Of a stretch of 15,845 nt of DNA, positions 12,001-15,654 are shown one piece after another (position 1 is the stretch's first letter; each line of letters opens with the position of its first letter). The notes beneath the pieces were generated by a model. The model was not told the DNA's origin. It made no database searches and saw only the letters and a list, made by a program, of their open reading frames with translations. Both the position numbers and the translations under genes were made by a program. This DNA comes from Candidatus Omnitrophota bacterium (GTDB lineage: Bacteria > Omnitrophota > Gorgyraeia > Zapsychrales > Zapsychraceae), in assembly GCA_018399915.1 (NCBI GenBank), contig JAGYNW010000021.1, forward strand, positions 1 through 15,845, given 5' to 3'.

Positions 12001-15000
12001 ATGCGTAAAGGGTATTTCCGCGCGGACGGCAAGAAAGAGGCGTTTGGCATTGACTGGCTAAACACCAAAAGAGTCCGGCGTAAAGTTTTTGTTCTGGATT
12101 CCAAATGCGAAACAGCCGAACAATTCATACACAGGGCTGAAGGCAAAGAGGACAGCAACGGGCAGTTTATCCGGGGCCGCAACCTGCGCAATTTTTACGA
12201 ACAGGCGATCGGCCAGCTGATCATGGAGTACGCGCAACGGATGGGTCATTTGGTCATTAAAGAGCTTCAGACCCGGGCAGAAAAAGACGGCAGGAAAAAA
12301 GAAGGGGATATGTTCGAAGAACTCCAGAAACAACTGTTTAAGTCCGATGATGAGGCCCGGTTCAATAGTCTGGCTGAGAATAAAAGGCCGTTTGCAGAAG
12401 CCTTGGAAGAATCGCTGAACGGATGGGTGAAGGTGGTCAAGAAGTTCTTTGAGATCAGTGACAGCAACAAAGAAGGCGCCAAGAGATACCTTTTATTAGG
12501 GGAGGCGAATCGGGCGCGCATTGATGAGATCATTAACGGGCAACGGGAGGTGAAAATTAAATTAACGGATGATATTAAGCCTTGCAAGCTTTCTATGGAA
12601 GAGGCAAAGTCGCCGGAGGAATTTGCGCATGTTGTTAATAACGCGTTGCCCAAAGGAAGTTTGCCAAAGAATTCTCCGGGATTCCGTCAAGGCGCGGTAT
12701 TGGCTGAACAGCGGGTATCCGCGACACGTTCCTTGACCCGCGTGATCCCCGATAAATGGCTGAAGTCCGGCTCCCGGGCAGGAAAGGCCTTGTCACGCTT
12801 TATCCATCAAAAAGCAGATCCAGCATTGTTCTCGACCAAATCCGCACTCCCGCGGATTATCACCGGCAAGAATATGGCTTCTATCATCATCGTCAAAGAT
12901 GAGAATTATGAATCGCGGATGGAGCGGATATTGAACCGTAATCTTAAAGGCCTATTAATTCATAATATCGCCCTGGGCTCCCAAGAGTGGTTTGATCCGG
13001 ATAAGAATGTGGTCATGGCGAAAGACAAAGAGGGGAATGAGCTTACTATGGCGAAGGTTGTGCTGCATCCGGATATGAAATTTAAGGACAATGCCACTTA
13101 TCCCATTGATGAAAATCTTCGTTACACGGTAACATGGCCGGATAGTCATGATACTTCGCTGACCAATGTGGCGGTGACCTATCAGTTAACAGCTGATGAC
13201 AATCAGGAAGATGAAGACATTGAATATGTGCTTGAGGCAGATCCGGCGACCTTTAAAGAATTGGATGTCTCCTATGATCCGACGACTCTGCGTAATGGCA
13301 AGGTCAGAGTCGTGTTATCCTCTGCGGAGTATAAAGATTTGATAAAAGGCGACGGCGAGATCATTAATTATGGGGTCTTCGCACCGGTCCAAAACTGCTT
13401 GCTGGGTGAAAGTATCCGCCAAGGTAAGTCCCTGTTGATTACCTCTGAGTCGGTTAAAGACCTGAAAGCCTTAAAGCATTACAAAGTTTTGACCATGGAC
13501 CTGAAAGGATTGCAATATCTGCATGATAGTTTTGTCGCGCATATGCCTGAGGATGCCGATGCCCCAAGTGCGCGTTTTCTGAAAGAGAAGATCGAATACC
13601 TCAAAGACAGTATTGACCTCAGGCATAAGATGCTTGACGTCGGGGATACCGCGCATCAGTACTGGTATCATCCTTTAAACGCCAAGGCCACGGAAACCTT
13701 CTTCAACCGCTATTTCAAGGCGGTAAAAGAGATCTATGACGCCGACGGGGATAAATCGCGTATCAAGACTTTCTCCCATGAAGAGACCCGCATCGCGGTT
13801 AAAGAGGCGTATCAATTCCTGAAGGCCAGAGGCTTGAGTTATGAGCAGTTCTACATCAAGGCGAAAAAGGCTTTACGCGGAAGAATCGTGGGTGGACACT
13901 CCGGCAGCGGCGGGCTCGATAAAAAGAGCTTTGATAAGGATCTGGCTGTGGCTCTGCGGCATGTCTTTTCAGGCAAGATCGCGGCCTCGGATATTATAGA
14001 GATATCCGATGCCCTGGCCATTCTCAGCCGCAGGGATAAACAGGCCTTTAATTCTCCGGAAAGCTTTGCATCGGCTTTAGCGCGGTACAATATTTCTGAG
14101 CCGGTCAGGCAACAACTGCTTCAACCCGGAACATGGCAGGCCTTATCGGCGCAAATGAAGGTCGAGAGGGATGAGGAAGATGCAAATGCCTTATCCACGT
14201 TAAGGCGCGTGAGTGAGGCGTATCGCCGTAATCTGAGTCAAGTGCATTTAACCGATACCGCGCATTTAATTGACGAATACCTCGACGAAGTCGGCCTGAA
14301 GGGTGCGAATCTGAGCGAGGAGCAACGGTTAGTGGAAACCGCGCGGCATGAGGCCAGCGGGGAGATCCGGGAGGGAAGCCACGAGGAAGAGGTTGCCCTG
14401 GTCCGGGAGGTTTATGAGATGTCCGCGAGGCTCAAAGAGGGTGACCCGCGCTGGTACATGATCGGCGGGGATATTCCGGCCGAGATGATCGGCAAAACCG
14501 TAGGCGGCTATAAATTGTCTGATGGGGACAGGATTACTGCCGAAGGCATTATTTTCAAACAAGGCGATTCTGAAGACGCGGTCGCGGTGCGGCAAGACGA
14601 TGGAAGCTTGATTTTCCCCGGGGAATATAAAAAGCCCATGCCGTTTACGGAACAGTTCGCGGTCAATGACAGGGATGATAAAGTCGCTGTTGAGCTGTCC
14701 CTGGTTCAGGGTATTGATGCCAAAGGCAAAGCGCGTCTTGAGGCAGTGGAATTTGCGCAGGATCTTTTGTGGGATAACGGCAACGGCGATGTTCTGAATA
14801 TCCCGGCAGGCTCGCAGGTCATACAGATGAAGGGTTCGCATGTAAGCCTGGTCCTGAGCGCAGAGGGCATGCCTGTAGGGGCTATCGCCGATGATCGTAT
14901 TTACAGCTGGGAACAAGCCCAAAAGCAGCTCTTTGGCGCTGAGTCAAAAGACGCTGACAGCCCGCAAGAGCCAAAAGATGATGCCATGGCGGTCCGGCTT

Positions 15001-15654
15001 TCCGCGCGGGTAATTCCTGTTAACGATGATCCGGTTAAACAGACAACGGTTATGGGTACGCCTCCGCCGGATGTCTTGATGGTGCGTATCTTTAAGCTTT
15101 TTAATGAGATCCGCATGGTCTTTGCCGGCCGTGAGAATGTTGTGGTTCCGCACAGGCACTTGGAGTCGTGGGCGCCGGTAATCGTGCCGGATAACCGCGC
15201 GCGTGTTGCAGATATGATGCAGGTAGGCTTAAGGACCTTTATGGTTGAAGGACCTTTACAATGCGCGGCGTATGTCTTGTACCGCCAAAGGCAGCAAGCC
15301 AGCAAGGACGCAATGGCGGTTGATTCGCTCTGGGTGTATTGGCAACAGTGGTTACGGCAATTACGCGGTTTGGTGCCGTATCGTCTGCAAGACAGCGATG
15401 ATGAGGAGACGGAAACCATTCCGGTTTTTGTTTTAAGAGATGAGATCAGGCAAGCGACCCGCCGCATGGCAGCGCCTGTGGCCATGAGCGGTTCTCAGCT
15501 TAAGAGCGCGAAAACGGATTTTGCTTATCAGAGGGTTCACACCGGCGCGGCTAAAGGCGCGGTCTTCTATACCACATCGAAACGGGTTACGCAGCTGGAA
15601 CACAAATTGTATTTGGCCGGCCCCACGAAGTCGTCACGGTCCACCGTCGTATAG
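1..15654 (+). CDS. Giant multidomain protein, at least 5,210 residues, 5' partial
   Basis: One open frame fills the window, with no stop before TAG 15652-15654. The first ATG is at 22, but the frame is open from base 1 (seven codons before the ATG) and nothing like AGGAGG precedes the ATG, so I treat the gene as 5' partial. The chain carries, in order, a metallopeptidase-like HExxxH segment, a UPF0489-like domain, two TrmB-like methyltransferase domains, an M50 protease, an LspA-like membrane segment, a ParB/SerK-like domain, a sigma-70 module between two membrane hairpins, and a SecA-like ATPase. Several domains lack key catalytic residues. No signal peptide can be judged because the true N-terminus is not seen. 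Giant genes of this kind are known in Omnitrophota; that assignment is inference. The cellular role is unknown: polyprotein, surface or host-contact protein, and domain-collecting non-enzyme are all open. The final ~10 codons may be an assembly artefact. Confidence 0.93.
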   Translation, partial: PQGLRQVMAIPQVRASLKKKGYATDAQVEARVHAYLNARLQAVNARLTQEAGFRTRGPDVDVVVAFDMKKAATFVLPNSSQAKPQIILNWESFKNPDFLYIVVKHELTDIQLQAWFPAIPAAIRELYTLLHVNYTEFLRLRQADLQRTQVLLETYRGLGHFDIGLFARYQRLQQAPERAVLQLAHIKDLYHMLTIEHARDERTGKDVYVNFPSVASKMKAYAYQEGVLDEGQLRLAQRDLYKYREMMSMVRDEGLRPLREYKGALPPVLKPFKPYAESIQYNEEGMIIYLKVKYAEQGSVRYAHIVLGKRDNLYKPYAGNVHLFGMTKHQWRLIDEPDYDPTRIPRRPAMKEEDFSEPKAFRYEHGRSKYEMWLYFNEQLSRMRLTKLAKTVAPSDPDEIKGIFKELFSQLGIASNQLSRYTWRRLGKTIFTRERKSARKPVPAAYWILSRRIAQYLHRLYPSHPYVGDVNLTLNPMIDTRIWTVVENPNLNSQMVTWMLPNSRRGPPYAYIDAEKITIKELLDKLANQKPGQPSSKQGTQLDLFGDNNLQSYGDIIISEEQQQQTLKFFKEEKSLGLINLKMDNGTLIVSQPASVSHWAAKMQAIMESLHAKEDDPQYQTWTVDINITTNSALLIVGSSATSPVFIATANVEQKQVNLHPFFFRLEEEEQQKILYHEIYRHILRGENEEAARANTKRFFGEAIEENLIGAKTSQASQAPQASQALNAVDAVAAEFMLYPEHLIHSIHLADYLDAYDRAHYEFVGEPTNPQKGYWRAKLLANDKDHELILGTWKDIQRKHENNFQTMQYHVATRFKTADEKVMTFYAFDDHAYSALYAYEAVERGDIPALNNIQIVLDDHLDNAPFAGETIPTRSDALLRLIQEEKIRMNNFNSALSLAGFLKEQIFVVEKTPYEKEDKVSKGFVETYRPLQGGTPASRTDAEGYFHYTQRPDASTPEGILLNMEADITDPMLGKGDRGGVPYGTRADALRVYTDFMIKLFRGDKVQPDVMMGATTAHQFQYGDVGIVRFLARISPYILFADEDMPQEIITRETEWAIKEHKDDVYPNRQEEAPKTSQEMIRSQQSGVAQRGEGHRIPAEYKALYDYLSAKGNKEGDILKAIRILASYQENVLEIGCGRATCAFEIARRNRGMGVIAVDKFNWEKHSDSSEKSGYRYTQVCWERRDLRAQKEPTDNLVVLRAEADILSSLPRARITSVLMVNPVLSVPVEVMNMLEQEDIRARLTKEAVIYLKPYHSVTKDLVKSSGFNHDGQILWDVEIHKRSGYILNSDSISVYSLAVDEMLRIKAIKLQIERYYYATRGIYTVESDEPIHPTIKKIISDLGEYVGLPEMMTSGIKDILQPIPSGKRMMIELWLKQGTLAVRVQELSLPGEPKSQEFRPLGEVGFPLALFAVKPGQEPKRISVLEKTAPKRSALAQYLKAKENSRPDIEKAERIAQAGRTTIVEIGCGAAKTAWQIARNNPDMAVIATDQYDWEYDNIIAHYYGYVSFQQQWERKELSAQKESLSNLAIMRAQMEILSSFDAQTLGGLYMVNPDNEALSIVLRTLENPYVMKKFRRDAQIMIKPHYKESVQALEEKGFEPIGEEAWSVNFHKTSDFRHSITSQIYARNVRQPQKNDRSESCQFYLPRAGTVLALLYAPVFSMWRYYSSRVHEGAHYLMARLLNVPATGIDYSGIENNIVRTFIQLTGQANWKIILIALAGPLANLFSGMIFLQGVDLSDLFTLGWPFIWTYICLTMSLLELFHCAINLYPKSNAGHGRYSTDGRIISRGMQLQLQGIKEFSFPAERPSKAGIYTQGINKRLFTRTIIAVSLLAGLCLAVKAAIKEIFHVIPKIFDGYLSTGQDVQLIFIDFIRDQVIFSPAYHVVSDPVLLVFVTGLLGLLVLKYIVFSPSASSFKRHVGILMAAAVFSTAADYALSGKEILDYLYFKHTFVIGFSRGGGLFSGALMNLEDLLIDLGLLLLAGNGLYALIVSLREKRNIIRRKKQETVNQKAVFAIQELKEKAAYQTVADPELKNKIIASLKFVPIRSLRKHEKTDPHKAQLLARKIECDGTFYYPLIVDVSYSQTLTRLLFDGHHRNQALEGLACDFAFIQEINIHEPETFVYAWAKQIPVVSDNFWRMLVDSYAMQKVRGIDNEADLFISFKDELYRVATDSPKYRNIIKMSGRKSDFIQDKMLKQKVRNHLVRAALIEEIKTGFWKNRMAARVPNKTLRDWVAKKVKIAREMRIPYQPQQKIVSEPTAVTIIDPSFTKDELREVARYDIQLAPGATRFVIPYRVIGLGFVLDYLYEQGNWKAYNLKLLNFHIREYLKQCPLVSFGKGQTFDRLYPEEVFTFLRPDHNQDIDDFDPYRTHYRRQIARSVDRLNGSLQTKNKGRGNQNGFAAIGPIAGITALGALGWAWDNMLSLTGAVAGLAVVALVSWMALRPQDEKSSLKTLKEKVFKKTPELSRTNYEKLLKAEKNLDEFTLWLTTHSGVMACRKQNADYQEYLHNVISWFLDRYFRAKGEYSDVFVLPPVAFRDTNLYLIFIEGIKGVPQFLGNDPMFNRIPVQVSGLKKVQRIFAGSGIKIGKAARGYKNLIYAKEEYKTLNLLNKVRTVKMIDYTDANITVNVRDLKIYFLLHAADFKQQLGAEAFDLMQESMAMLDEGFADWQQKESFSQRFMLYVSDWLIKHWKDFEENQAWQIKTIIKGSDARKKKQDKPVEDAGGHYFVEGVDVQKTTRQRIEEKKARNKKALRRDKKAWDEVRGALNLSGLTAGQNPNELRKRYLSAQEEITLIALYLEKRNGAALDTFVISLGNYVQKQVYQYARNKPSFLPHLDELKQIAQIVLLEKLDDFDPRYDVRFFSFIWPEVKNRIIRFVMDQSLISEHYIRALIKIQEVEKAFYEAHGYSPQNYAEIVRFDPDFYARTGIVETTYKAAVLFRADKHYSLDEQVRPGEPNGSTWAHFVKTDFAPFIEKMEGVEVFDVAFTIFYQHKIWDGARTKERDFEVMCLRLGYDPQLKMIHHQMTQEDIGLLMNTTKQNINRIELKYIETIQKILLGLLGEENGRNPGPEAKMTGFFTSVLLLDWFASKMLGAGIVNAADSVDIAQVSAGLAGSWELALASLAGLFVIMMIQSPKKTTRRQPNSLPKFEQIFNVPEELLGVKRQEIQTLQINAKGGNFSAGSPPPPPESKIMRMLLWMMGMPALWQTAEALQLKQSLLRFVSSRGVENHRLSLKDKIKRRYAINRGVNKISNGERIISKKGTAQEERFEIIVATDARVKESRGYLDYVDGKWVVRLIYDGTSKTRAHEFAELYVTLLKLNDPRGRSLLEALRKEYRKEQKGEMSDLPKDIDHKILSMSAHDYVVEVLKARTTEQSTAQKTVKSANGKDVREALNLRASDQPGMDKFADILSKIWNSIYAKDLDQYRSAENYGKVMEKAEEALKAKRFFRAVVNATTGSGKGTELALLISETLLPLIKGKIVILDTPGVISRNISQLKEKYQKLGKSADKINKLELNMSREEQMRVVTESDIIMVTSHTLNSLKIQESDFTKSLRRKLFQDSFVYNAEMRMHETPMQKEGDKVKGKSGISARKVRKAVKFIYKNRDGIEYAKDGTPHLNEALTRKVLDMLGVENEAQARVDKASKLAVIAAVAREIGKDTGTRTFIQGKEKVHMMDANGIAQEGLVDSSRLSALARFEVKRLLLKKAGMKLGRKQKAEASISIARTQLEEVYLEAKALGAKGIIEATGNDLSGTMGKVLKTIKGALIFTNDKTVRRIGNIIDVAKDLMVRSRDNRAFSIDDGKGNILPLSEAIPQIKRIIREGRLILSDMTSTGARGHNQEKILQSLLLTAREMSQEMGTRFRLVVLEPTGEKVYMLKDNRKGFGKKNRIELTVEELDRGLKYDGVIDPKLVERKKQGEMTGKEEQWLVYVSRGRGYGETLHGRLYAYVKDHLGRAAKDTIVVLADDYTPGVDISQALVRLRAVETDHSYRADGSMRKGYFRADGKKEAFGIDWLNTKRVRRKVFVLDSKCETAEQFIHRAEGKEDSNGQFIRGRNLRNFYEQAIGQLIMEYAQRMGHLVIKELQTRAEKDGRKKEGDMFEELQKQLFKSDDEARFNSLAENKRPFAEALEESLNGWVKVVKKFFEISDSNKEGAKRYLLLGEANRARIDEIINGQREVKIKLTDDIKPCKLSMEEAKSPEEFAHVVNNALPKGSLPKNSPGFRQGAVLAEQRVSATRSLTRVIPDKWLKSGSRAGKALSRFIHQKADPALFSTKSALPRIITGKNMASIIIVKDENYESRMERILNRNLKGLLIHNIALGSQEWFDPDKNVVMAKDKEGNELTMAKVVLHPDMKFKDNATYPIDENLRYTVTWPDSHDTSLTNVAVTYQLTADDNQEDEDIEYVLEADPATFKELDVSYDPTTLRNGKVRVVLSSAEYKDLIKGDGEIINYGVFAPVQNCLLGESIRQGKSLLITSESVKDLKALKHYKVLTMDLKGLQYLHDSFVAHMPEDADAPSARFLKEKIEYLKDSIDLRHKMLDVGDTAHQYWYHPLNAKATETFFNRYFKAVKEIYDADGDKSRIKTFSHEETRIAVKEAYQFLKARGLSYEQFYIKAKKALRGRIVGGHSGSGGLDKKSFDKDLAVALRHVFSGKIAASDIIEISDALAILSRRDKQAFNSPESFASALARYNISEPVRQQLLQPGTWQALSAQMKVERDEEDANALSTLRRVSEAYRRNLSQVHLTDTAHLIDEYLDEVGLKGANLSEEQRLVETARHEASGEIREGSHEEEVALVREVYEMSARLKEGDPRWYMIGGDIPAEMIGKTVGGYKLSDGDRITAEGIIFKQGDSEDAVAVRQDDGSLIFPGEYKKPMPFTEQFAVNDRDDKVAVELSLVQGIDAKGKARLEAVEFAQDLLWDNGNGDVLNIPAGSQVIQMKGSHVSLVLSAEGMPVGAIADDRIYSWEQAQKQLFGAESKDADSPQEPKDDAMAVRLSARVIPVNDDPVKQTTVMGTPPPDVLMVRIFKLFNEIRMVFAGRENVVVPHRHLESWAPVIVPDNRARVADMMQVGLRTFMVEGPLQCAAYVLYRQRQQASKDAMAVDSLWVYWQQWLRQLRGLVPYRLQDSDDEETETIPVFVLRDEIRQATRRMAAPVAMSGSQLKSAKTDFAYQRVHTGAAKGAVFYTTSKRVTQLEHKLYLAGPTKSSRSTVV
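22..1611 (+). other. N-terminal region, residues 1-531, no recognised family
   Basis: I recognise no family here. The first ~180 residues are helical-looking and rich in Arg, Gln and Leu. A HELTD at residues 98-102 looks like the start of a zinc-peptidase helix but lacks the second histidine. Residues ~265-340 look like beta-rich sequence with many aromatics (alternating Tyr, Val, Lys). Residues 430-530 contain several Arg/Pro-rich turns. GC at third codon positions is higher in the first ~500 bases (about 70% by hand in sampled lines) than further downstream (about 45-55%), a mild gradient, not a sharp break. No function is proposed. Confidence 0.5.
1621..1635 (+). other. QLDLF motif, matches bacterial sliding-clamp binding consensus
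   Basis: Residues 534-538 read Q-L-D-L-F, an exact match to the QL(S/D)LF consensus by which polymerases and repair proteins bind the DnaN beta clamp. It sits in a polar linker (GTQ before, GDNN after), the kind of exposed setting such motifs need. A five-residue match can arise by chance in a 5,210-residue chain, so function is only a possibility. The pentapeptide is seen directly; the role is inferred. Confidence 0.35.
1654..2121 (+). other. Metallopeptidase-like segment with HExxxH (residues ~545-700)
   Basis: A run of acidic and Gln-rich residues leads into beta-rich sequence and then an amphipathic helix with H670-E671-I-Y-R-H675, followed by an acid-rich stretch at 680-683 that could supply a further ligand. 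The spacing is HExxxH, one residue longer than the usual HExxH. Dipeptidyl peptidase III (family M49) is a known zinc peptidase with HExxxH, but I see no other M49 signature. My recollection is that similar LYHE...HI segments recur in proteins of Omnitrophota genomes, but this is unchecked. It may be an active zinc hydrolase or a structural relic. Confidence 0.4.
2140..2175 (+). repeat. Four imperfect 9-base tandem copies encoding (S/P)QA
   Basis: Four adjacent 9-mers, tcccaagcg, tcccaagca, ccacaagcg and tcacaagcg, encode SQA-SQA-PQA-SQA at residues 707-718. The repeat is in frame and sits between the HExxxH segment and the UPF0489-like domain, so it most likely acts as a flexible, length-variable linker produced by slippage. 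Confidence 0.85.
2419..3180 (+). other. UPF0489-like (arginase-fold) domain, residues ~800-1053
   Basis: Seen: a DDH at 822-824 followed after 26 residues by D851-D-H853-L-D855, which fits the (E/D)DH...DxHxD spacing I recall for UPF0489 proteins (human C5orf22 family). An NFNSALSLAGFL helix then a short beta strand ending in VVEK fits the next conserved block. Later N956-M-E958-A-D960 occupies the place of the second metal motif, which is usually DIDLD, so the second site looks partly degraded. The family is predicted to have an arginase/deacetylase-like fold; its reaction is not known to me. The assignment rests on motif order only. The C-terminal boundary before the first methyltransferase domain is approximate. 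Confidence 0.5.
3307..3891 (+). other. TrmB-like class I SAM methyltransferase domain, copy 1 (residues 1096-1290)
   Basis: Motif I is E1127-I-G-C-G1131, and the acidic residue at the end of strand 2 is D1152, both as expected for a Rossmann SAM-binding fold. A NL at 1189-1190 followed by RAEADIL, then V1214-N-P1216, is co-linear with the NL...D.....FPDP blocks of tRNA (guanine-N7)-methyltransferase TrmB. The third glycine of GxGxG is absent (GCGRA), and the basic KxRHxKRR motif of true TrmB is not seen, so activity on tRNA is doubtful. It pairs with the second copy at a fixed offset of 332 residues. Confidence 0.6.
4303..4896 (+). other. TrmB-like class I SAM methyltransferase domain, copy 2 (residues 1428-1625)
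   Basis: Motif I is E1459-I-G-C-G1463, the strand-2 acid is D1484, and V1546-N-P-D1549 is closer to the TrmB PDP block than in copy 1. The NPD at 1475-1477 after the first helix is also TrmB-like. The glycine loop again reads GCGAA, not GxGxG. Counted by eye, 68 of 180 positions (about 38%) are identical to copy 1 with no gap. A WER..L.AQKE segment (1507-1517) is strongly shared and may be a family-specific binding surface. The substrate cannot be told. Confidence 0.6.
4933..5376 (+). other. M50 site-2 intramembrane metalloprotease domain (residues ~1638-1785)
   Basis: All three M50 signatures are present in order: H1666-E-G-A-H1670 next to a hydrophobic segment (1643-1658); A1714-G-P-L-A-N1719 in a second segment (~1708-1727), matching the conserved GPxxN; and N1762-L-Y-P...D1777-G, matching the N-L/I-P...DGG block that supplies the third zinc ligand, after a third hydrophobic segment (~1735-1761). 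M50 proteases (RseP, SpoIVFB, SREBP site-2 protease) cut membrane-embedded substrates and often release transcription factors. The catalytic residues look intact. No PDZ domain is visible, as in the SpoIVFB-type group. A sigma-70 module lies ~1,000 residues downstream in the same chain. Confidence 0.82.
5458..5997 (+). other. Four-helix membrane domain, possibly signal peptidase II (LspA)-like (residues ~1813-1992)
   Basis: Hydrophobic segments lie at about 1818-1836, 1883-1902, 1914-1930 and 1966-1987. The third ends in a D1928 followed by YALSG...D1938-Y-L, recalling the LspA block GN..DR...G.VVDF. The fourth begins M1962-N-L-E-D1966, recalling the LspA block FN.AD. LspA uses two aspartates in exactly these two blocks to cut prolipoproteins. 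The distance between D1928 and D1966 (38 residues) is longer than in typical LspA (about 19), and the basic loop residue after the first Asp is missing. The assignment is tentative; it may simply be the accessory membrane part of the M50 domain before it. Confidence 0.35.
6121..6591 (+). other. ParB/SerK-like nucleotidase-fold domain with DGHHR (residues ~2034-2190)
   Basis: The block VPIRSLRKHEKTDP (2039-2052) is followed by a helix, a PLIVDV strand (2071-2076), and D2088-G-H-H-R2092 leading into a helix (NQALEGL). This order is that of the ParB/sulfiredoxin fold, and DGHHR in particular is the motif of SerK/SbnI free-serine kinases and related ParB-like enzymes, whereas chromosomal ParB has GERR. 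A helical Lys/Arg-rich stretch follows to ~2230. Whether it binds ATP, CTP or nothing cannot be told from sequence. Confidence 0.6.
7204..7341 (+). other. Transmembrane hairpin 1 (residues ~2395-2440)
   Basis: Two hydrophobic Ala/Gly/Leu/Val-rich stretches, ~2396-2413 and ~2420-2440, are separated by a short WAWDNM turn. Basic residues flank both sides (TKNKGRG before; RPQDEKSS and a Lys-rich run after), so by the positive-inside rule both ends should face the cytoplasm. It lies upstream of the sigma-70 module. Confidence 0.65.
7342..8352 (+). other. Unrecognised region between hairpin 1 and sigma module (residues 2441-2777)
   Basis: No family is recognised. A Lys-rich helical start is followed by a mixed helix/strand region with many aromatic residues (2490-2650), then a strongly basic, probably extended or helical tract at 2690-2756 with several KK/RR pairs (RIEEKKARNKKALRRDKK). 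The basic tract directly precedes the sigma-like module and could bind nucleic acid or be a protease-sensitive linker; both are guesses. It ends with VRGALNL (2760-2766), a phrase that recurs before the SecA-like domain. Confidence 0.45.
8353..9195 (+). other. Sigma-70-like module, regions 2 to 4 (residues ~2778-3058)
   Basis: The co-linearity with primary-type sigma-70 factors is extensive. Region 2: YLSAQEE, then D2834-E-L near LLEKLDDFDPRYDVRFFSF (core-binding 2.2) and I-W-P-E-V-K-N-R-I-I-R (2.3-2.4, one Trp kept). Region 3: ISEHYIRALIKIQ then EAHGYSPQNYAEI, like P.H....I.K...A....GR.PT.EE.A. S2944-L-D-E-Q aligns with the SLD/SLE block before region 4. Region 4: RDFEVMCLRLGYD (3001-3013), then QEDIGLLMNTTKQNINRIELKY, a helix-turn-helix equivalent to LEE.G....T.ERIRQIE. 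Sigma factors direct RNA polymerase to promoters; here the module sits inside a giant chain between two membrane hairpins. Confidence 0.78.
9241..9417 (+). other. Transmembrane hairpin 2 (residues ~3074-3132)
   Basis: Hydrophobic stretches at ~3074-3093 (GFFTSVLLLDWFASKMLGAG) and ~3113-3131 (ending LAGLFVIMMIQS) are separated by a ~20-residue polar loop with two Asp. A basic KKTTRR run follows, consistent with both ends on the cytoplasmic side. The hairpin comes right after sigma region 4, so the sigma module would be tethered at both ends. Confidence 0.6.
9565..9579 (+). other. Pentaproline linker (residues 3182-3186)
   Basis: Five consecutive Pro codons follow AGS and precede ESK. Runs of three or more prolines stall ribosomes and need EF-P for smooth translation. 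The position between hairpin 2 and the next segment suggests a rigid domain spacer. A second PPP occurs at residues 5014-5016 near the C-terminus, also after a Gly-Thr/Ser. Confidence 0.8.
9580..10203 (+). other. Unrecognised region before the SecA-like domain (residues 3187-3394)
   Basis: A short Met-rich hydrophobic stretch (3189-3204) is followed by a basic region and then strand-rich sequence around 3262-3298. It leads into H3306-E-F-A-E3310 in a helix: a metallopeptidase-like helix in which the second His is Glu. The region ends with VREALNL (3388-3394), which matches the phrase found before the sigma-like module. I recognise no family. Confidence 0.4.
10225..12480 (+). other. SecA-like SF2 ATPase domain, partly degenerate (residues ~3402-4153)
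   Basis: T3454-T-G-S-G-K-G-T-E3462 is a Walker A loop set in NATTGSGKGTE, where SecA has a TGEGKT context. KIVILDTPGVISRN with Q..L...Y..LG after it matches the SecA block VHVVTVNDYLA.RD......Y..LG. Where SecA has VDEVDSILIDEARTPL, this chain reads VYNAEMRMHETPM (3562-3574): the Walker B Asp and Glu are replaced by Asn and Ala, although HETP still recalls DEARTP. ATG.DLSGTM (3744-3753), ILSDMTSTGARG (3824-3835) and SQALVRLRAV (3973-3982) recall the LSGMTGTA, ATNMAGRGTD and QxxGRxxR blocks in order. It probably binds nucleotide but is unlikely to hydrolyse it as SecA does. It might still move or bind protein or nucleic acid. Confidence 0.55.
12481..15621 (+). other. C-terminal region, residues ~4154-5201, no recognised family
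   Basis: About 1,050 residues without a family I can name. A basic region (4230-4280) is followed by mixed sequence with an Asp/Glu-rich patch (~4393-4403), helical repeats (4500-4720), and then ARHEASGEI (4774-4782) with SHEEE (4785-4789), another metallopeptidase-like but incomplete His-Glu helix. Beta-rich, Asp/Gly-rich sequence fills 4800-4950. The phrase DAMAV occurs twice (4987-4991 and 5096-5100), and DAVAV once (4852-4856). Near the end come a PPP and a Trp-rich helix (5100-5115). The sequence stays in the same codon style up to about base 15615. Confidence 0.5.

Noticed and set aside
14329..14922. A 197-codon minus-strand open frame, and a 194-codon one at 14901-15485
   Set aside because: Both lie antisense to the continuous plus-strand frame, have no ribosome binding site, and encode peptides typical of antisense reading (rich in Arg, Pro, Ile, His) with no recognisable family.
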